A DNA stretch of 53,081 nt from Allomuricauda sp. (GTDB lineage Bacteria > Bacteroidota > Bacteroidia > Flavobacteriales > Flavobacteriaceae): positions 1 through 53,081 of the forward strand of contig NZ_PABT01000031.1 of assembly GCF_002699205.1 (NCBI RefSeq), written 5' to 3'. The stretch's first letter is position 1, and every line of letters starts with the position of its first letter. A program made the translations under genes and the position numbers. The notes under the pieces are model-generated. The model saw only the letters and a program-made list of their open reading frames with translations, was not told the DNA's origin and did no database searches. This document shows, piece after piece, positions 25,375-33,933 of the stretch.

Positions 25375-25413
25375 GATTTCATGGATTTTTTTTTGCTCAG
25401 GGAATTCTTTGAT
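25375..25413 (+). promoter_or_regulatory. Shared upstream element, copy 4
   Basis: GATTTCATGGATTTTTTTTT followed by GCTCAGGGAATTCTTTGAT. Apart from one extra T and one substitution it equals the copy at 26379, although the genes downstream are unrelated. It lies 69 bases before the 25482 gene. Confidence 0.55.
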
Positions 25414-25481
25414 GAATTTTTTTAATCAATTGATATTTTGGACAGGCTTATTAAAAACAATACAAATTTAAGTTGTAGGGA

Positions 25482-26222
25482 ATGATGAAAAAATCTGTAA
25501 GGCGCAAAATTGTAAGGATAACATTGGTCTGTTTTGTCACGTTGGTCGTTGTCAGTTTTTTTTCGAAGAAAAAAGACGATAGGGCAGAACAAAGGGTATT
25601 CTCGACATTGGAAAATCATTTTGGAACCAAAGTGGACTTTTCAAAGGGCTCATACCCCGAAATAATGGAAGAGGACAAAAAATTCATTGGCATCGATTTA
25701 AAAGGAGGGGAGATAATCAATACGGTTGCCGAACATAAATTGGCAACTGCAGCGGCAGTATATCTACAAACCCAATTGGCCAGTAGGGAAATTGATGAAT
25801 ATGACAAAATAGGGGTAAAAGTGTATAAAAAAGATTCAGATACTTCTGAATCGTTTCAGGGCACCTATGGGGTTGATCTGCTCAAAGATTTGGCGCATAA
25901 GTCCATCAATTTTCACAAAGCGGTGTCCGCCCTAGAATATAAAGGGGCCACAGGATTGTACGAACTGCTAAAACCGGAATTTCAAAACGAGAAGGAGAAA
26001 AATGTGTTCGTCTCCAAGATTGATAAGGCCATAGCTGACAGAGGCGGTATAGACAGCATAAAACTTGTGGCAATAGACCGTATACAGGTTGAAAAAACAA
26101 AAAAAAGGTACTTGAATTTTGAGGGAATCATTTATTTGAAAGACCAGACCACGGCACAATTGCTTGTGCAAACATATTATGAACCTTTCAAGGAAGGTAT
26201 TGTCTACATAAAAGTAAACTGA
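25482..26222 (+). CDS. Membrane-anchored protein, distant paralogue C
   Basis: Two hundred and forty-six residues with one N-terminal membrane anchor (about 9-27, IVRITLVCFVTLVVVSFFS). The soluble part follows the plan of the 22821/24640 family: LENHFGTKVDFSKG against AELYGTKTSFTKG, then AAAVYLQTQLASREIDEYDK against NIALMVYENFSFEDRKTY, and near the end GIIYLKDQTTAQLLVQTYYE against IGYLKFADQSVQRYSVTTSM. Identity is low, so shared ancestry is inferred from order and spacing. No known family. Confidence 0.65.
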   Translation: MMKKSVRRKIVRITLVCFVTLVVVSFFSKKKDDRAEQRVFSTLENHFGTKVDFSKGSYPEIMEEDKKFIGIDLKGGEIINTVAEHKLATAAAVYLQTQLASREIDEYDKIGVKVYKKDSDTSESFQGTYGVDLLKDLAHKSINFHKAVSALEYKGATGLYELLKPEFQNEKEKNVFVSKIDKAIADRGGIDSIKLVAIDRIQVEKTKKRYLNFEGIIYLKDQTTAQLLVQTYYEPFKEGIVYIKVN

Positions 26223-26627
26223 TGATTCAAGACACCTGAATGTCCTGCCCATAGAGATTGGAACCTTTGGATTTTGACTGGAAAAGGGAGTGGGCAACGT
26301 TGCTTTATCCCTAGTGATACCACATTCTTTTTTGGTGTTGATTATGGCACCAAAACCCTTTTGTTTGAATTCCTCAATGATTTCATGGATTTTTTTTGCT
26401 AAGGGAATTCTTTGATATCATTTTCAGTAAGGTGCAATACTTTGCATTTAGATAAACGGATGGTATAAATAAACTCAAATTTTGGAACATGTACAGCTGC
26501 CCTATGGCCAGATATATGGCATTTGCCGACTTGTAGAGCAAATGATCATAGGTTGGTTCCATTACCAAAAGTTTATAAAAACCAATCAATTGTAAAGACG
26601 AAATAATAACTTAAAAAAAACAAGAAA
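26223..26627. other. Long leader region before the 26628 gene
   Basis: No gene seen in 405 bases. It contains an imperfect hairpin TTTTGGTG...CACCAAAA (26330-26355), copy 5 of the shared element (26379-26416), and ACCAATCAA (26580) close to the next start codon. Probably promoter and leader. Confidence 0.45.
26379..26416 (+). promoter_or_regulatory. Shared upstream element, copy 5
   Basis: GATTTCATGGATTTTTTTT followed by GCTAAGGGAATTCTTTGAT, almost identical to copy 4 one kilobase upstream. It lies about 210 bases before the 26628 gene. Confidence 0.55.
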
Positions 26628-27401
26628 ATGAAAAAAATGAGATTGCTTTTAGTATGTTTAATGGTATTAGGTACAAGTGCTGAACTATTGGCCCAAATAG
26701 GTATTTCCAGTGCTACTATGTCGGGTGCTATTAGGCCCAAAATAGAGTGCGAGCATATATGGGATTGGCATGATAAACGAATTGTTGGCAACAATACAAA
26801 GGATTTTGCTATGTGGAATGGTGGTGAGTCTACTTACTCATCAATGACCCTTAATGTGGAAAAGACAGGTGGGAGAGCGAAAACTACATTTACCCTTTTG
26901 GTCGATGGTCAGGTTGATGAATCTTGGACTTGGGAAAATGGCCCTGGAAGTGGTTACAGTAAAACAATAAACTTGGGCAATATTACTGGTAAGCGAATTG
27001 TTTTAAGAGTGAAAAATCATTCTGCCACCAATAAAATTGAGTTTAGAACTCGAAAAACAGGTATGTCGAACTCTATGTTCTTTAATAAGGGTTCCAACGA
27101 GACGATTACCAGAACAATTGAAAGTCGTGATGGTGAATCAAGGTGGACAATAACGCCCCCTACCTGTACTTCAAAAGGGAGTATTGAAGTACGTAGATTG
27201 AATGGAACATCCAGTGCTGAACTGGTGGTGTACAGGAATGGTAATGTATTTAAAACGGAGTCTTTTCCGTCCAATAAGAGCCATACCATCATAACGTTGG
27301 ACAATATTGGAAGTAGGAGGACCTCTTCTTTGGAATTCGTGATTAGAAATATAGAAACCCAAAAGTTTTTAAAATTTAGGGTAGGTGCGTGGTATAACTA
27401 A
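26628..27401 (+). CDS. Secreted protein with two copies of an unrecognised beta-rich domain
   Basis: Two hundred and fifty-seven residues with a signal peptide (MKKMRLLLVCLMVLGTSAEL, cleavage near LLAQ). The first repeat, MTLNVEKTGGRAKTTFTLLV ... INLGNITGKRIVLRVKNHSA, matches the C-terminal domain of the 19471 protein. A second similar unit follows: GSIEVRRLNGTSSAELVVYR ... ITLDNIGSRRTSSLEFVIRN. Each unit is about 80 residues with alternating hydrophobic positions, suggesting a beta-sandwich. There is no known family I can name. It is followed 42 bases later by the beta-helix gene, likely co-transcribed. Confidence 0.7.
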   Translation: MKKMRLLLVCLMVLGTSAELLAQIGISSATMSGAIRPKIECEHIWDWHDKRIVGNNTKDFAMWNGGESTYSSMTLNVEKTGGRAKTTFTLLVDGQVDESWTWENGPGSGYSKTINLGNITGKRIVLRVKNHSATNKIEFRTRKTGMSNSMFFNKGSNETITRTIESRDGESRWTITPPTCTSKGSIEVRRLNGTSSAELVVYRNGNVFKTESFPSNKSHTIITLDNIGSRRTSSLEFVIRNIETQKFLKFRVGAWYN

Positions 27402-27443
27402 TATTGGTTAAGGCAGAAATTAGACAACAATCAAAACCATAAA

Positions 27444-28775
27444 ATGAAAAATATAGTTCAACTATCAATTTTTGTTTTGATAGCCATTGCAAACGCCCAA
27501 AACACTTCACCCAATTTTGCCAATGAGGGGCGTGATTGGTACATCAGTAAAAACACGGGTTCGGGACAAATGGGCACCAAAGAACGCCCTGCAAAGGATA
27601 TCGGCAATATAATCCATCATCTAAAACCGAACGATAGAATACACATAGCAGAAGGGGTGTATATGAGCAAAGGCTCAAGGGGCGCGGATGAAATCAATGT
27701 TCCCGTAAAGATTTATGGCGGGTACGATACTAGTTTTACCACAAGGGATCCATGGGATGCACACAAAACCATTTTTACCGGCACCAATGAGTACATGAAA
27801 TCAACAGATGCCAGAATCTACATCCGCACGGACCAGCAGCGGGAAAGCAATGGGCAAAAATCCACAGGCTCTGAAATTGTTGTGGATGGGATTATTGTTG
27901 ACAATGGTTCAAGAAACCGCTATCATGAGGACAAGAATTTGGCTATCCGTAGAACGGCGAGCCCAAAATCAAAACAAAACCCGTCACCGGAATCTGGGGG
28001 CATCGTTATTGTAGCCAGCAATTTCACCAATGTAACGGTGCAAAATTGTGTGGTGATGAACACAGCACCCACCGAAGGGGCCATTTCAGTAAGAGTTTTT
28101 CAAGGCGGCAAGGGGCTTATCCAAAACAATTTCTGTATCAATAACACAGGGTATGGCATTCAGGCCCGTACAGGATATGTTGGGAGCGACCCAAGTAAAA
28201 TACCTGTTTTTACCATTCGTAACAATACGGTACTTTTTACCTGGAAGCACGATGCCATTGCCTCTTATGGTGGAGATGCCCTGGCCTTCGACAAAGATTT
28301 GGTGGCCACCGTGGCGAACAATGCCCTTGGATATGGCCATATGGGGGGTATATACAGTAAAGGGGCCAAATTGACATTGACGAACAACCTCTTTACGGGC
28401 AATGGCAAATACGATTACAGGGAGATCAACGATAAAATGGCCGTGGCCGATATTTTGGACGAAGCAATGTATTTAGATCCCAACAGTGATGGTAACCAAG
28501 GTTTTTTGATCAAGATTCCCGTAGCGGAACGTTGGGCAGAAATCTATGCCAATCGTAAAGAAATCAGTAGGGCGGAAGTTGATGCCGCTGTGACGGTACC
28601 CAATACTGGGGCAAACCAGTTGCGAAGTATTTTCGGTCTGAATGTACAAGGGACCGACGTTGCGATGGATGCCGAGATTTTCCTTCCGTTGATTACGGTT
28701 GATGAAGCATTGCCGGCCGGATTGCACCCATGGAACGGTATGGGCTGCAGTATTCCCAAACAGGCAAGCAATTAG
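27444..28775 (+). CDS. Secreted right-handed beta-helix protein
   Basis: Four hundred and forty-three residues with a short signal peptide (MKNIVQLSIFVLIAIANA, then QN). The start of the mature part, RDWYISKNTGSGQMGTKERP and KDIGNIIHHLKPNDRIHIAE, is the usual N-cap of parallel beta-helix (pectate-lyase-like) proteins, followed by coils such as GIVIVASNFTNVTVQNCVVM, LIQNNFCINNTGYGI, FTIRNNTVLFTWKHDA and LTLTNNLFTGNG. Such proteins bind or cleave polysaccharides. I see no lyase catalytic pattern I can trust, so binding or structural use is equally possible. A terminator follows at 28803. Confidence 0.78.
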   Translation: MKNIVQLSIFVLIAIANAQNTSPNFANEGRDWYISKNTGSGQMGTKERPAKDIGNIIHHLKPNDRIHIAEGVYMSKGSRGADEINVPVKIYGGYDTSFTTRDPWDAHKTIFTGTNEYMKSTDARIYIRTDQQRESNGQKSTGSEIVVDGIIVDNGSRNRYHEDKNLAIRRTASPKSKQNPSPESGGIVIVASNFTNVTVQNCVVMNTAPTEGAISVRVFQGGKGLIQNNFCINNTGYGIQARTGYVGSDPSKIPVFTIRNNTVLFTWKHDAIASYGGDALAFDKDLVATVANNALGYGHMGGIYSKGAKLTLTNNLFTGNGKYDYREINDKMAVADILDEAMYLDPNSDGNQGFLIKIPVAERWAEIYANRKEISRAEVDAAVTVPNTGANQLRSIFGLNVQGTDVAMDAEIFLPLITVDEALPAGLHPWNGMGCSIPKQASN

Positions 28776-28802
28776 ACAGATCGGTTAGGTCTAATAATTG
28801 TT

Positions 28803-28837
28803 CAAAACCGTCCGAATGGGCGGTTTTGTTATTTTTA
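28803..28837 (+). terminator. Terminator of the beta-helix gene
   Basis: CAAAACCGTCC (28803-28813) pairs with GGGCGGTTTTG (28818-28828) around GAAT with one G-T pair, followed by TTATTTTT. It closes the plus-strand secreted-protein group. Confidence 0.7.
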
Positions 28838-28882
28838 GGGATATGGGCAAAATATTGTAATTGGGCCGGTCCAACGTGATTG

Positions 28883-29674
28883 TCAGTTGATTTTAATACT
28901 AGAATTCATATTTCTAAGTATACTGACTACACTTTTAACCGCTAAAAAACTTGTTTTAGGGTTATCGGGACTAGGTTTATTCTCGGTGCGTGTATAAATT
29001 TTCCCAAAATCACCTTCACAAGTTATCTCATGCATATTGCTGGTAGCGTTGGGGTCGGCAACTATCTTGATCGTTAAATCTTCACAATTGGATGCAAAAT
29101 AGATACTTGCGGCAACATTTATGTTTTTGGGAAATAAACGTACCGCCTCTTTCACCTCACCTTCCCAAATAGTTTGAGGGGCTTTAATGGATGATAGATC
29201 AATCTTTGCATTGTCAAAAAATGGGGCCCCTTCCAGACTTTTGGGATGCTTGGTAGTCTGTAGTTTGATCGAGGTGATTTCATCATTCACAGCTCTTATT
29301 GCATCCAGCCCTGCAATTGCACCTACTGGTATGATTACCTCACATTTTTTCAGTTTTTGTAAAATCTCTTTATTTTGGTAAAGACCGCCCGTACTAATGA
29401 TAATCATTTTCATGCCGGTACGATCTATTTCTTGGAAGGTCAATAACTGGGATACGACTTCTTTATTTGCACATTCGATAATTATATCAACATCTTCGAT
29501 CAGATCTGAAGTGATTTCTTTTCTAAATTGTACGGGTTGATCTTTAAAATCAATATCCCCTTTATCAATTTCTTTTCTAACTACTACATATCTTAATTCG
29601 AAACGAGGTTCATCAATAATCCATTTCGCAAGATATTTACCAATGTTTCCAAAACCTATTATCGCTACTCTCAC
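28883..29674 (-). CDS. nadX: Aspartate dehydrogenase (NadX-like)
   Basis: Two hundred and sixty-three residues. VAIIGFGNIGKYLAKWI is the NAD-binding turn (GxGxxG, residues 7-12); VIIPVGAIAGLDAIRAV, TKHPKSLEGAPFFD, RLFPKNINVAASIYFAS and SNMHEITCEGDFGKIY are the conserved blocks of the DUF108/aspartate dehydrogenase family, with His in SNMHE as the likely catalytic residue. The enzyme interconverts L-aspartate and oxaloacetate/iminoaspartate with NAD(P) and can feed NAD synthesis. No nad genes are adjacent. A perfect 18-bp palindrome lies 46 bases upstream. Confidence 0.82.
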   Translation of the reverse strand: MRVAIIGFGNIGKYLAKWIIDEPRFELRYVVVRKEIDKGDIDFKDQPVQFRKEITSDLIEDVDIIIECANKEVVSQLLTFQEIDRTGMKMIIISTGGLYQNKEILQKLKKCEVIIPVGAIAGLDAIRAVNDEITSIKLQTTKHPKSLEGAPFFDNAKIDLSSIKAPQTIWEGEVKEAVRLFPKNINVAASIYFASNCEDLTIKIVADPNATSNMHEITCEGDFGKIYTRTENKPSPDNPKTSFLAVKSVVSILRNMNSSIKIN

Positions 29675-30031
29675 AGGGTCAATTTTATTATTTTGGGTAA
29701 AATAATTAATTTATAATTATGACAAAATATTTTGTCAAAGATGGGAATAATTAAGGATGTGTGCAGCATAAAATTTTGGGTTTTGTAGTGTTTTGGCATG
29801 TGCAAAATTTCCAATTTATCACCTAATTGGACAATGGCCAAGACCTTGGTCACTCCGGACGATATAACTTTTGGTGTGGAATGGCCTTAATGTAGAATAA
29901 TACAGGAGGGAAGATAATCCGGTTCACCGAGGTCTTCCACGATTATCGTATGGGCGCCAAAGGGAATGGGACGAGCAGAACATATTTGCATCAGTTGCCT
30001 ATGCTCAGTGGAAACCTTGGCAATGTTTGAT
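29675..30031. other. Promoter region of nadX and unexplained DNA
   Basis: The first part is an AT-rich promoter region with the palindrome at 29720. The remainder (29810-30030) holds frames such as PIRIIVEDLGEPDYLPSCII on the minus strand that look like a broken gene, without a start or a family I recognise. Confidence 0.35.
29720..29737. promoter_or_regulatory. Perfect palindrome upstream of nadX
   Basis: TGACAAAATATTTTGTCA is an uninterrupted 18-bp palindrome whose nearest gene start is nadX (29674, minus strand). It has the form of a Crp/Fnr- or GntR-like operator; the regulator is unknown. Confidence 0.5.
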
Positions 30032-30862
30032 CTATATTTTTTTTCTCCTTATTCCTTTCTCGTAATAAAAGTTGGGGTCCTTGCCATAGCCAATACCATC
30101 TTTTATAACAAAACTGAATTTATTTACATCTTTGGTCTTTATTATTTTATATAGAAAAGGGCTGTTGATGAAATAGGCGTATTTTTTGTCTTTGGCATAA
30201 AAATGAATATCGTCTTGCAAGTATGGGGGCTTGTCATCGGCAACACATTCTTCCATAAACCTGAATGTTTCGGGGTCCGCTCCTTCGATTATCTCATCCT
30301 TATAATAAACATGGTTTTTATCCCGGGCAACCGAACGTACTTTTTCATGAACAATTTCAAAAGTTTCAAGGTCACACGGAAATTCTTCAATGTAACCGTA
30401 ATAAATTTTGTTTCCTACTTTCTGATAAATTTCATTAATGTATTCTATCTCAGAAATTTTATAGGGTAATTCTTCAACGTACCAAAAATCTTTTCCGCAG
30501 GAAGTGGCGTAGCCTTTATTAATATCAATAACTTTAAAATCTTTGGGGTCCGCATTTTCAATGATGGTTTCTCCAGACATGTAACTATCAAGGTATACCG
30601 CGTTTTTGTCTTTGAAGTAGGCGGTGTTTTTGTCATTGCTTTGAATCATTTCAAAGGTAGGAAGATCGATTTGTTTACGGTATTTTCTAAAACAATCATC
30701 ACCATAATGATAAACTCCTTTTTTGTCTTTTGCGTAGCCACAGCCCAATTTTTCCCAGTCTGTGTCGTAATCTTTTCCCCTGAAGATTTCAAATTCCTTT
30801 CCGGAATCATCCCTTACCAGTAATCTGTCCCAAAAAGCATCTAATACAATATAATCTTCCAT
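30032..30862 (-). CDS. DKNYY-family repeat protein
   Basis: Two hundred and seventy-six residues built from repeats of the type YAKDKKGVYHYGDD, YFKDKNAVYLD, VARDKNHVYYKDEIIEGADP and FYAKDKKYAYF, each followed by an ADPxTF(R/K)F-like turn. This is the DKNYY pattern seen in many Bacteroidota and proteobacterial proteins of unknown role, sometimes close to toxin or immunity genes. No signal peptide, so cytoplasmic. It lies 46 bases after the next lipoprotein gene in transcription order, so the two may share a transcript. Confidence 0.75.
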   Translation of the reverse strand: MEDYIVLDAFWDRLLVRDDSGKEFEIFRGKDYDTDWEKLGCGYAKDKKGVYHYGDDCFRKYRKQIDLPTFEMIQSNDKNTAYFKDKNAVYLDSYMSGETIIENADPKDFKVIDINKGYATSCGKDFWYVEELPYKISEIEYINEIYQKVGNKIYYGYIEEFPCDLETFEIVHEKVRSVARDKNHVYYKDEIIEGADPETFRFMEECVADDKPPYLQDDIHFYAKDKKYAYFINSPFLYKIIKTKDVNKFSFVIKDGIGYGKDPNFYYEKGIRRKKI

Positions 30863-30907
30863 TGTTTTAATTTTTGCTGGTTGTCAGTCCAAAGCCTCCA
30901 TGATTTT

Positions 30908-31819
30908 TTAATCGTTGCTGTCTGTTTTTTTCTTTATAAATAATCTTGGGCCAAAGCCATCTGTCCCAATTATAATGGTGTCTCCTTTTATTTTACCTGT
31001 ATAAGCCCTTGTATGGTACCTTACTCCAACGTCCCAAGGTTCATTTTCACTTACTTGATACATTGGGGTGATCGGCTGTTTGTAAAAAATGGAGTCACTT
31101 ACTTTTAGGCCAAATGATATGCTGTCGCCTTCCATTTTCATCGTTTCAATTGGAGCCTTGAAAAACCCCGGGTAATACCCTTGTCTCATATCGTCAAAAT
31201 CATCACTTGTGCCATAATAAAAGGCATTTCCATCCTTAAACGCCAAGTAGTGGTTTTCTATTAAATTTTCAGTGTTGTGTTCATATTCATATTCATAAAC
31301 ACCCGATAATTCAATCTTTGGTTCAACCGGTGCTTGGGTAATTTTTGGATGGCTCTTATCGATCTGTTCGATTAGTCCGTTTTCTTGAATTTGCCATGAT
31401 TTGGAAGCCCCTGTAACCAGCAATTTTAAATGGTCATCTAAAATGACACTTTCTGTGGTTTGACCTTGTTCATCAAACCCCGAGTCTTTCAGGATATCAA
31501 GGGAGTCTAGTTTATTGCCTTGATGGTCGAAGGTCATTAAGAACGGGGCTATTCCCTTATCGGTTACGGTGTATTCAATGATACCCACGGTCTTTTCGTT
31601 TTTATATGCAATGCCGTAGGGGGCATCGCTCTCTACATGCTTGTATGTCTCAAACAGACTAGGGTCAAAATTTTTTGAGGATTCCCTTTTTGAATTGAGA
31701 TCCAACTTTACAGGAAGTTCCAAAGTCTCAAGACTTTTTAAATAGTCGGAAAAGCCTTTTTTCTCCTGGGAACAGGAGAAAAAAGAAAGTGACAGAAGCA
31801 ATATTAGTAAATTTTTCAT
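30908..31819 (-). CDS. Lipoprotein of unknown function
   Basis: Three hundred and three residues with a clear lipobox (LLSLSFFSC, Cys16). The mature protein is acidic with a beta-rich C-terminal half (SGVYEYEYEHNTENLIENHY and the end GDTIIIGTDGFGPRLFIKKK). No catalytic motif and no family that I recognise. It is one of the mixed minus-strand genes between 28.9 and 37.5 kb. Confidence 0.6.
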   Translation of the reverse strand: MKNLLILLLSLSFFSCSQEKKGFSDYLKSLETLELPVKLDLNSKRESSKNFDPSLFETYKHVESDAPYGIAYKNEKTVGIIEYTVTDKGIAPFLMTFDHQGNKLDSLDILKDSGFDEQGQTTESVILDDHLKLLVTGASKSWQIQENGLIEQIDKSHPKITQAPVEPKIELSGVYEYEYEHNTENLIENHYLAFKDGNAFYYGTSDDFDDMRQGYYPGFFKAPIETMKMEGDSISFGLKVSDSIFYKQPITPMYQVSENEPWDVGVRYHTRAYTGKIKGDTIIIGTDGFGPRLFIKKKTDSND

Positions 31820-31894
31820 GTGATGGTTTTTATGAGTAGTACACCATGTGCCCGTTGTAAAGGCTACGTAACCGTAGCATGGTTTTATTTTTAT

Positions 31895-32512
31895 TTACAA
31901 GTCGCCTTCCAATACCAAACATAGGCTTTTGCCTTCCTTATTGGCTTGTAGCAACCAATCCAATATTTGCTCAATATCTTCTAAATCGTTATCGAAATCA
32001 AAGGTCCAATCTTCCTCGTTTTTTATATCCTTTTTCATCTGCCTTGCCTCTTCGGCCATGGTATCATCCACAGTTTCCAAATACGTGATGCAGGGCATGT
32101 CGCCCCATTCCCCGATATCTATCGGCAAGTCGAATGTGGAGTTCATTCCATTCAATGATTCGAATACATCCTTAAGTTTTGGATAAATGTCGTCCCCTTC
32201 CAAAATTTCAACAAAATCATAGAGATCCACAAAAGGATAGCCAATATATGGATGATCAGGTCTTGATTCGGAAAGTAGATCGACCAATGCCCAAGCTGAA
32301 AACGAATAATGAAAAGGGAAGCCTTCTATATTTCCATCGATTAATTCAATAGCGGCGTCTTTCAATGCTTTTCCCGAGAACCTTTCGGAAAATTCTGAAA
32401 TGATTTTAGATTGGACTACTAATTTGTCTTTCAATTCTTGACTCCCGGAGCCTACGGCTTCTTGAATAGTCTTCTTTTCCAGAAAATAGGAATCTACCCT
32501 ATATTCACTCAT
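31895..32512 (-). CDS. Conserved-looking cytoplasmic protein of unknown function
   Basis: Two hundred and five residues, no signal or membrane segment, very acidic (for example NEEDWTFDFDNDLEDIEQIL). Trp/Phe-rich middle (HYSFSAWALVDLLSESRPDH, GYPFVDLYDFVEIL). The size, acidity and neighbourhood resemble immunity or SUKH-like accessory proteins, but I cannot place it in a family. It precedes the lipoprotein gene on the same strand by 75 bases. Confidence 0.6.
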   Translation of the reverse strand: MSEYRVDSYFLEKKTIQEAVGSGSQELKDKLVVQSKIISEFSERFSGKALKDAAIELIDGNIEGFPFHYSFSAWALVDLLSESRPDHPYIGYPFVDLYDFVEILEGDDIYPKLKDVFESLNGMNSTFDLPIDIGEWGDMPCITYLETVDDTMAEEARQMKKDIKNEEDWTFDFDNDLEDIEQILDWLLQANKEGKSLCLVLEGDL

Positions 32513-32623
32513 AATTTATGTTTAGTTTTCTAGTCCTTAAAGATTTAACAGTTTGATCCTGTTTTTTCTACAAAACGAAGCGTTTCCTTTTTGGATTGCG
32601 TGCGAAGTGAATTTTTTTTGTAC

Positions 32624-33276
32624 CTATTTTTTAATTTTATCGAATTCAACCCTGGGTTTTATCCGACCATAGGGGTCATTGATGCTAGTTGCATTTTCTT
32701 CTTTTAGCGGAAGGCATAAGATAAGATTTGATGTTCCGCATCGTTCTGTCGCGGATTTCATGGGCATTGCCCACATCAATTGTTCTGATATTTTTTGGTG
32801 TCCTTTTCCTCTTGCCAAGGCGCTTTTCCAAAACTCCAATAATCATCTGATTTTTGATAAATATCGCTATTCAGAGTGCCCCAAAGATAAATAATGGGGT
32901 ATTTGCGATTGGTGTTTTTCAAGGTAACCTCTCCCAATAAATAACTAAACGTATTACCGCTGTTTCCATTTTTAATTGCAACTGCCTTGTGGAACGAGTA
33001 TACGGAACCTTTCGGTACAGTGATGTAGTCATTTAACGTTTTGTCGTAATTGTCCATGTCCCTAAGTTCCATGGCATATTGGTCCGTGTATTGATAGGTT
33101 TTATTTTTGATTAGGATGGCGTCTTCCACACCAATCAATTCTTTATTGATAATTGTAGCATACGGGATTTCGTCGGTCACCTCTTTTTTCCTGTCATGCA
33201 GTACATAATAAAAGAACAGCACGATGGCGGCAATGAATACGATTATCCCTAAAATAATTTTTGTTTTTACACTCAT
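32624..33276 (-). CDS. Single-pass membrane protein, apparently frameshifted at its C-terminal end
   Basis: The first frame (33276 to 32776, 166 residues) starts with a membrane anchor (about 6-24, IILGIIVFIAAIVLFFYYVL) and a beta-rich soluble part (GVEDAILIKNKTYQYTDQYA, YLLGEVTLKNTNRKYPIIYL). It ends in the less natural KAPWQEEKDTKKYQNN. The overlapping frame to 32624 continues with WAMPMKSATERCGTSNLILC and DPYGRIKPRVEFDKIKK, which looks like genuine protein. A single shift in the overlap (32776-32839) would join them into about 215 residues. No family recognised. Confidence 0.5.
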
Positions 33277-33321
33277 AATCTTTTATCAAAATGGCGAACA
33301 AGGCCTGCAGTGTCTAGTAAA

Positions 33322-33474
33322 TTAAGCTCCAATATTGTTTTGGTAACAAATATCCCAAGGTCCTTTGTGACCTGTGGTTATTGTAACCGCCCATTCAAAT
33401 CCATGTCTGCTCCCTTCTCTGGTAGATGTCCTTAAAGATGAACCTGTTGAGGATACCTTTCCTGAAACTGTCAT
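33322..33474 (-). CDS. Small 50-residue protein of unknown function
   Basis: An ATG at 33474 opens a 50-codon frame to TAA at 33322-33324, 45 bases before the membrane protein gene and on the same strand. The product (MTVSGKVSSTGSSLRTSTRE, then GSRHGFEWAVTITTGHKGPW) has natural composition with a beta-like C-terminal part. Possibly a small partner of the downstream gene. No family recognised. Confidence 0.4.
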   Translation of the reverse strand: MTVSGKVSSTGSSLRTSTREGSRHGFEWAVTITTGHKGPWDICYQNNIGA

Positions 33475-33933
33475 TTAAAAATAGTGAATTTATTTACGTT
33501 TTTTGAGAGATTTTTGAATCTTGTCTTCGGTGTACAGGAAACACATGAGTTCGTTGTGCCAAAAATATGTTTTTCTTTATCGCAATTTATTTGGGAACTG
33601 GTTTTAAAACGTTGAAAATTGCAATGAGCAGGTGGTTGTAAGAATTATTTCATTGTTATTATTTGGTATTGGTTGTTTGTTGCACAACGTTTAGACGGCT
33701 ATGTTTAGTGTGAATACCAACAGCAAAATGGATTGGAATAAAAACATTTTTTGAAGAATATCTTGATAAAATGGGGTGTAGTGGGAATGATTTTGATCGT
33801 AATTATGAAATGAAAAACTTAATTCTGCAATATGCTGATGTATGGACACAAAAAAGCTGTTGTTGATCATTGCCGATCGGGAAAAGGGATGGTGAATTTA
33901 AGAATATGGGGAAAATAGAGGGAAAGCGGGGTA
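33475..33933. other. Long AT-rich stretch without a convincing gene
   Basis: No gene is supported here. It includes a boundary-like sequence GCACAACGTTTAGACGGC (33683-33700) similar in style to the ends of the cassette-like units, and a frame at 33803-33985 that only exists because it reads into the repeat beginning at 33934. Confidence 0.4.
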
